Below are positions 3,483 through 6,035 of a stretch of 6,035 nt of DNA, piece by piece. The stretch comes from Betaproteobacteria bacterium (GTDB lineage: Bacteria > Pseudomonadota > Gammaproteobacteria > Burkholderiales > Burkholderiaceae_C). The notes below the pieces were generated by a model. That model did not search any database. It saw only the letters and a list, made by a program, of their open reading frames with translations, and was not told the origin of the DNA. Both the position numbers and the translations under genes were made by a program. Where the stretch lies: the NCBI GenBank assembly GCA_009927195.1, contig RFNL01000436.1, forward strand, positions 1-6,035, given 5' to 3'. How positions within the stretch are numbered: position 1 is the first letter of the stretch; every line of letters starts with the position of its first letter.

Positions 3483-6035
3483 TCACGGTTTGCTCAGGAC
3501 CTTGCGGTTTTCTTGCACCCGCCGGGTGATGTGGGCCAGGGCCTCTTCGATTTGGTCAATCAAGATCAGGCACAGATCCCCTGGTGTGAGGCGGTCAATG
3601 GCTGCATCGATGGCGGTGAATTCGCCTCGAATTTCCTCGATGTGACTGGTGCGGCGCGCACCGTCCAAGCCTTGGCGAAGCAAGGCCAGCACCTCGCCAT
3701 CGGCACGGCCGCGTTGGCAGGCATCTTGGAACAACACCACATCGTCAAAGGCTTCGCCGATCAAGCGGGTTTGCTGGCGAATGTCCTCGTCGCGACGGTC
3801 GCCTGCGCCACTGATGACCACGCTGCGCCGATTGGCTGGCAAGTTGGTCACCGCCTGCACCAGGGCCTTGATGGCATCAGGGTTGTGGCCATAGTCGGCG
3901 ATCAAGGTGGCCCCTTTGTAGTCAAACACATTAAAGCGGCCGGGCACGGCCATGGCATCGCTGACAAAAGAGGCCAGACCGCGGGTGATGGTGGCCCAGG
4001 GCACACCCGTGGCCCAGGCCGCGGCCACCGAAGCCATGGCGTTTTCAATTTGAAAGCCAATCGCACCCGAGCGAGTCAGTGGAATTTGCGACAAAGGAAT
4101 GCGCATTTCAAACTTGCCTTCGGCAGCGACCAATTGGTCATCTTCGACAAACAGCACCCGCTTGCCTTGGGCACGGTGGGTGGTGAGGGTGGGTTGGTGC
4201 GGGTCCAGGGCAAAAAACGTGACTTGCCCGGGACAACTGCTGGCCATGGCCGCCACCATGGGGTCGGCCGCATTGAGCACGGCCATGCCGCTGGTGGCGA
4301 CGTTTTGCACGATCATGCGTTTGAGCACCGCCAGGTCTTCCACCGTGGTGATGAAGTTCAGGCCCAAATGGTCGCCCATGCCGATGTTGGTGACCACGGC
4401 CACGCTGCAGCGGTCAAAGGCCAAGCCTTCGCGCAGCATGCCTCCGCGCGCGGTTTCAAGCACCGCGGCATCCACATGGGGGTGCATCAGCACATTGCGT
4501 GCGCTGCGCGGACCGCTGCAGTCACCGCTGTCAATCTGACGGCCTTGCACATAGACGCCATCGGTGTTGGTCATGCCAACCCGCAAGCCATGGGTGCGCA
4601 ACAGGTGCGCGGTCAAGCGCACTGTGGTGGTTTTGCCATTGGTGCCGGTGACCGCAATCACCGGGATACGGCCATCTTCACCCGGCGCATACATCATGGA
4701 CATGATGGCCTTGCCCACGTCCCGACCCTTGCCGTAAGAGGGCTGCAGGTGCATGCGCAGGCCGGGAGCGGCGTTGACCTCAACCACACCACCGCATTGC
4801 GCTTCCAAGGGTCGTAAGATGGATTCACAAACCATGTCCACACCACACACATCCAAGCCCACCATTTGGGCTGCAGCGATGGCGCGGGCGGCCACTTCGG
4901 GGTGGACGTCGTCGGTCACATCGGTGGCCGTGCCACCGGTTGACAGGTTGGCGTTGTTGCGCAAAATCACCCGCGCTCCTTTGGCGGGGATGGAGTTGGC
5001 ATGCAGGCCCTGCTCTTTCAGGCGCGCCAGGGCCACTTCGTCAAAACGGATTTTGGTCAGCGATGTGGAGTGACCCTCGCCGCGCCGAGGGTCGGCATTG
5101 ACCCGCTCGACCAACTCGCTCACCGTGTGATGGCCGTCACCAATCACCAGCGGTGGTTCTCGCCGGGCAGCAGCCACCAATTGGCCCCCCACCACCAGCA
5201 AGCGGTAATCGCTGCCAGGTAAAAACCGCTCGACCATGACTTCGTCGCGGAATTTGGCGGCGTTGTGAAAAGCCGCCTCAATGTCTTCTCGGCTGCTGAT
5301 GTTGACCGTCACGCCTTTGCCTTGGTTGCCGTTGCGGGGCTTGATCACCACAGGGGTACCGATGCGCTGGGCCGCCGCCCACGCATCTGCGGCATCTCTC
5401 ACCGGGCGACCTTGGGGCACAGGGACTCCAGCGGCATCGAGCAGTTTTTTGGTCAGGTCTTTGTCTTGCGCAATGGACTCGGCAATGGCGCTGCTCCGAT
5501 CGGTCTCGGCGGCTTGGATGCGGCGCTGTTGGCTGCCCCAACCAAATTGCACCAGGCTGCCTTCGGTCAAACGACGGTAGGGGATGCCGCGCACCAATGC
5601 GGCTTCCACAATGGCACTGGTGGAGGGACCCAAGCGGATGTCTTCGTCCAAGGTCGACAACTGGCTGAGCGCGGCATCGATATCAAAAGCGGTGTTGTTC
5701 CAAGCAGCTTGGCACAGTTGCTGGGCCAATTCCAGGGCCAGCCGGCCGACATCCTCTTCGGTGTATTCCACCACCACTTGGTACAGCCCGGCTTCAGGGG
5801 TCAAGGTGGTGCGGCTGAAGGTGACAGGGCAGCCGGCTTCGATTTGCATGTGCAAGGTGGCATCTTCGATGGCATGGGCCATGCTCAATACAGCGCCTTG
5901 CTGGGTGGTGCGCAACTGTCCCAATCCGGGGAAGAGGTGGCGCAAGCGCTGCTCAAAATCAGGGCTTTGGCGCAAATCACACTCAGGGCCATGGCACTGG
6001 ACCATGGCTTCAATGGCGGTATGGCGCGTCCACAA
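3483..6035 (-). CDS. cphA: Cyanophycin synthetase CphA (extreme N-terminus off the right edge)
   Basis: 850 codons are visible, ending at TGA 3483-3485. CphA builds the nitrogen-storage polymer cyanophycin in the cytoplasm, using ATP to add Asp to the backbone and Arg to its side chains. Order of parts (numbered from the right edge): an N-terminal domain (1-160), an ATP-grasp domain (about 165-450) with PVVIKPRNGNQGKGVTV (228-244), FLPGSDYRLLVV (271-282) and EVNAAPGLRMHL (419-430), then a Mur-ligase-like domain from 456 with P-loop VTGTNGKTTTVRL (462-474), VLETARGGMLREG (525-537), VVTNIGMGDHLG (547-558) and DYGHNPDAIKAL (714-725). Both ATP sites look intact. The first visible residues, LWTRHTAIEA, fit just after the RGPN segment near the N-terminus of known CphAs, so about 15-20 residues are missing; an internal ATG (residue 11) is not the start. 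No cyanophycinase is visible. Burkholderiales often carry a second cphA copy in tandem, which could lie beyond the right edge. Confidence 0.95.
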   Translation of the reverse strand: MWTRHTAIEAMVQCHGPECDLRQSPDFEQRLRHLFPGLGQLRTTQQGAVLSMAHAIEDATLHMQIEAGCPVTFSRTTLTPEAGLYQVVVEYTEEDVGRLALELAQQLCQAAWNNTAFDIDAALSQLSTLDEDIRLGPSTSAIVEAALVRGIPYRRLTEGSLVQFGWGSQQRRIQAAETDRSSAIAESIAQDKDLTKKLLDAAGVPVPQGRPVRDAADAWAAAQRIGTPVVIKPRNGNQGKGVTVNISSREDIEAAFHNAAKFRDEVMVERFLPGSDYRLLVVGGQLVAAARREPPLVIGDGHHTVSELVERVNADPRRGEGHSTSLTKIRFDEVALARLKEQGLHANSIPAKGARVILRNNANLSTGGTATDVTDDVHPEVAARAIAAAQMVGLDVCGVDMVCESILRPLEAQCGGVVEVNAAPGLRMHLQPSYGKGRDVGKAIMSMMYAPGEDGRIPVIAVTGTNGKTTTVRLTAHLLRTHGLRVGMTNTDGVYVQGRQIDSGDCSGPRSARNVLMHPHVDAAVLETARGGMLREGLAFDRCSVAVVTNIGMGDHLGLNFITTVEDLAVLKRMIVQNVATSGMAVLNAADPMVAAMASSCPGQVTFFALDPHQPTLTTHRAQGKRVLFVEDDQLVAAEGKFEMRIPLSQIPLTRSGAIGFQIENAMASVAAAWATGVPWATITRGLASFVSDAMAVPGRFNVFDYKGATLIADYGHNPDAIKALVQAVTNLPANRRSVVISGAGDRRDEDIRQQTRLIGEAFDDVVLFQDACQRGRADGEVLALLRQGLDGARRTSHIEEIRGEFTAIDAAIDRLTPGDLCLILIDQIEEALAHITRRVQENRKVLSKP
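4169..4210 (+). other. G-quadruplex-type motif opposite cphA
   Basis: Six GGG tracts lie at 4169-4171, 4178-4180, 4187-4189, 4191-4193, 4201-4203 and 4208-4210, with loops of 6, 6, 1, 7 and 4 nt, within the G3+N1-7 rule. This is the template strand of cphA, so the cphA mRNA is C-rich here and only the DNA could fold. It covers a variable-looking stretch of the Mur-ligase-like domain (about residues 609-623). Confidence 0.35.

Noticed and set aside
4242..4251. Perfect palindrome GGCCATGGCC
   Set aside because: Sits inside cphA coding sequence; a 10-bp GC-rich palindrome of common codons is expected by chance.
3378..4817. A 479-codon open frame on the plus strand opposite cphA
   Set aside because: It lies antisense to a well-recognised CphA with intact motifs. 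Its translation is rich in His, Gly and Ala with no recognisable domain, as expected from the shadow of a GC-rich gene.

Overview
The window looks like a stretch of chromosome from a GC-rich betaproteobacterium, most likely Burkholderiales and near Comamonadaceae. This rests on recognised protein style only: a Burkholderiales-type ComEC, a cyanophycin synthetase of the non-cyanobacterial type, and G/C-rich third codon positions. No search was run. There are no RNA genes, insertion sequences, CRISPR arrays or phage genes; it reads as ordinary core and near-core chromosome with one clear anomaly.

Layout, left to right. (1) 1-414, minus: a RidA/YjgF-family protein whose C-terminus runs off the left edge. 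(2) 415-533: a divergent intergenic region of about 120 bp. (3) 534-998, plus: a small secreted protein with a signal peptide and two mature cysteines, resembling the surface-adhesin protein E family. (4) 999-1052: a short leader with the most AT-rich patch noticed in the window, a 6-bp hairpin and a Shine-Dalgarno site. (5) 1053-3481, plus: comEC, the inner-membrane DNA-uptake channel of natural transformation, broken by a -1 frameshift near 1691-1693 into an N-terminal piece (membrane anchor plus OB-like domain) and a C-terminal piece (Competence domain plus metallo-beta-lactamase domain). Adding one G to the GGG run at 1691-1693 gives one 809-residue ComEC. (6) 3483-6035, minus: cyanophycin synthetase (CphA), missing only its extreme N-terminus at the right edge. 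The comEC and cphA stop codons face each other one base apart.

The genes do not form one pathway. The secreted protein and comEC are co-directional and could share a transcript. RidA is divergent from them and cphA converges on them. CphA makes the nitrogen-storage polymer multi-L-arginyl-poly-L-aspartate; ComEC, if intact, imports single-stranded DNA. I found no convincing undescribed system. The points worth a second look are the comEC frameshift, two G-quadruplex-type motifs (2986-3011 and 4169-4210), the comEC leader, and the tail-to-tail junction.
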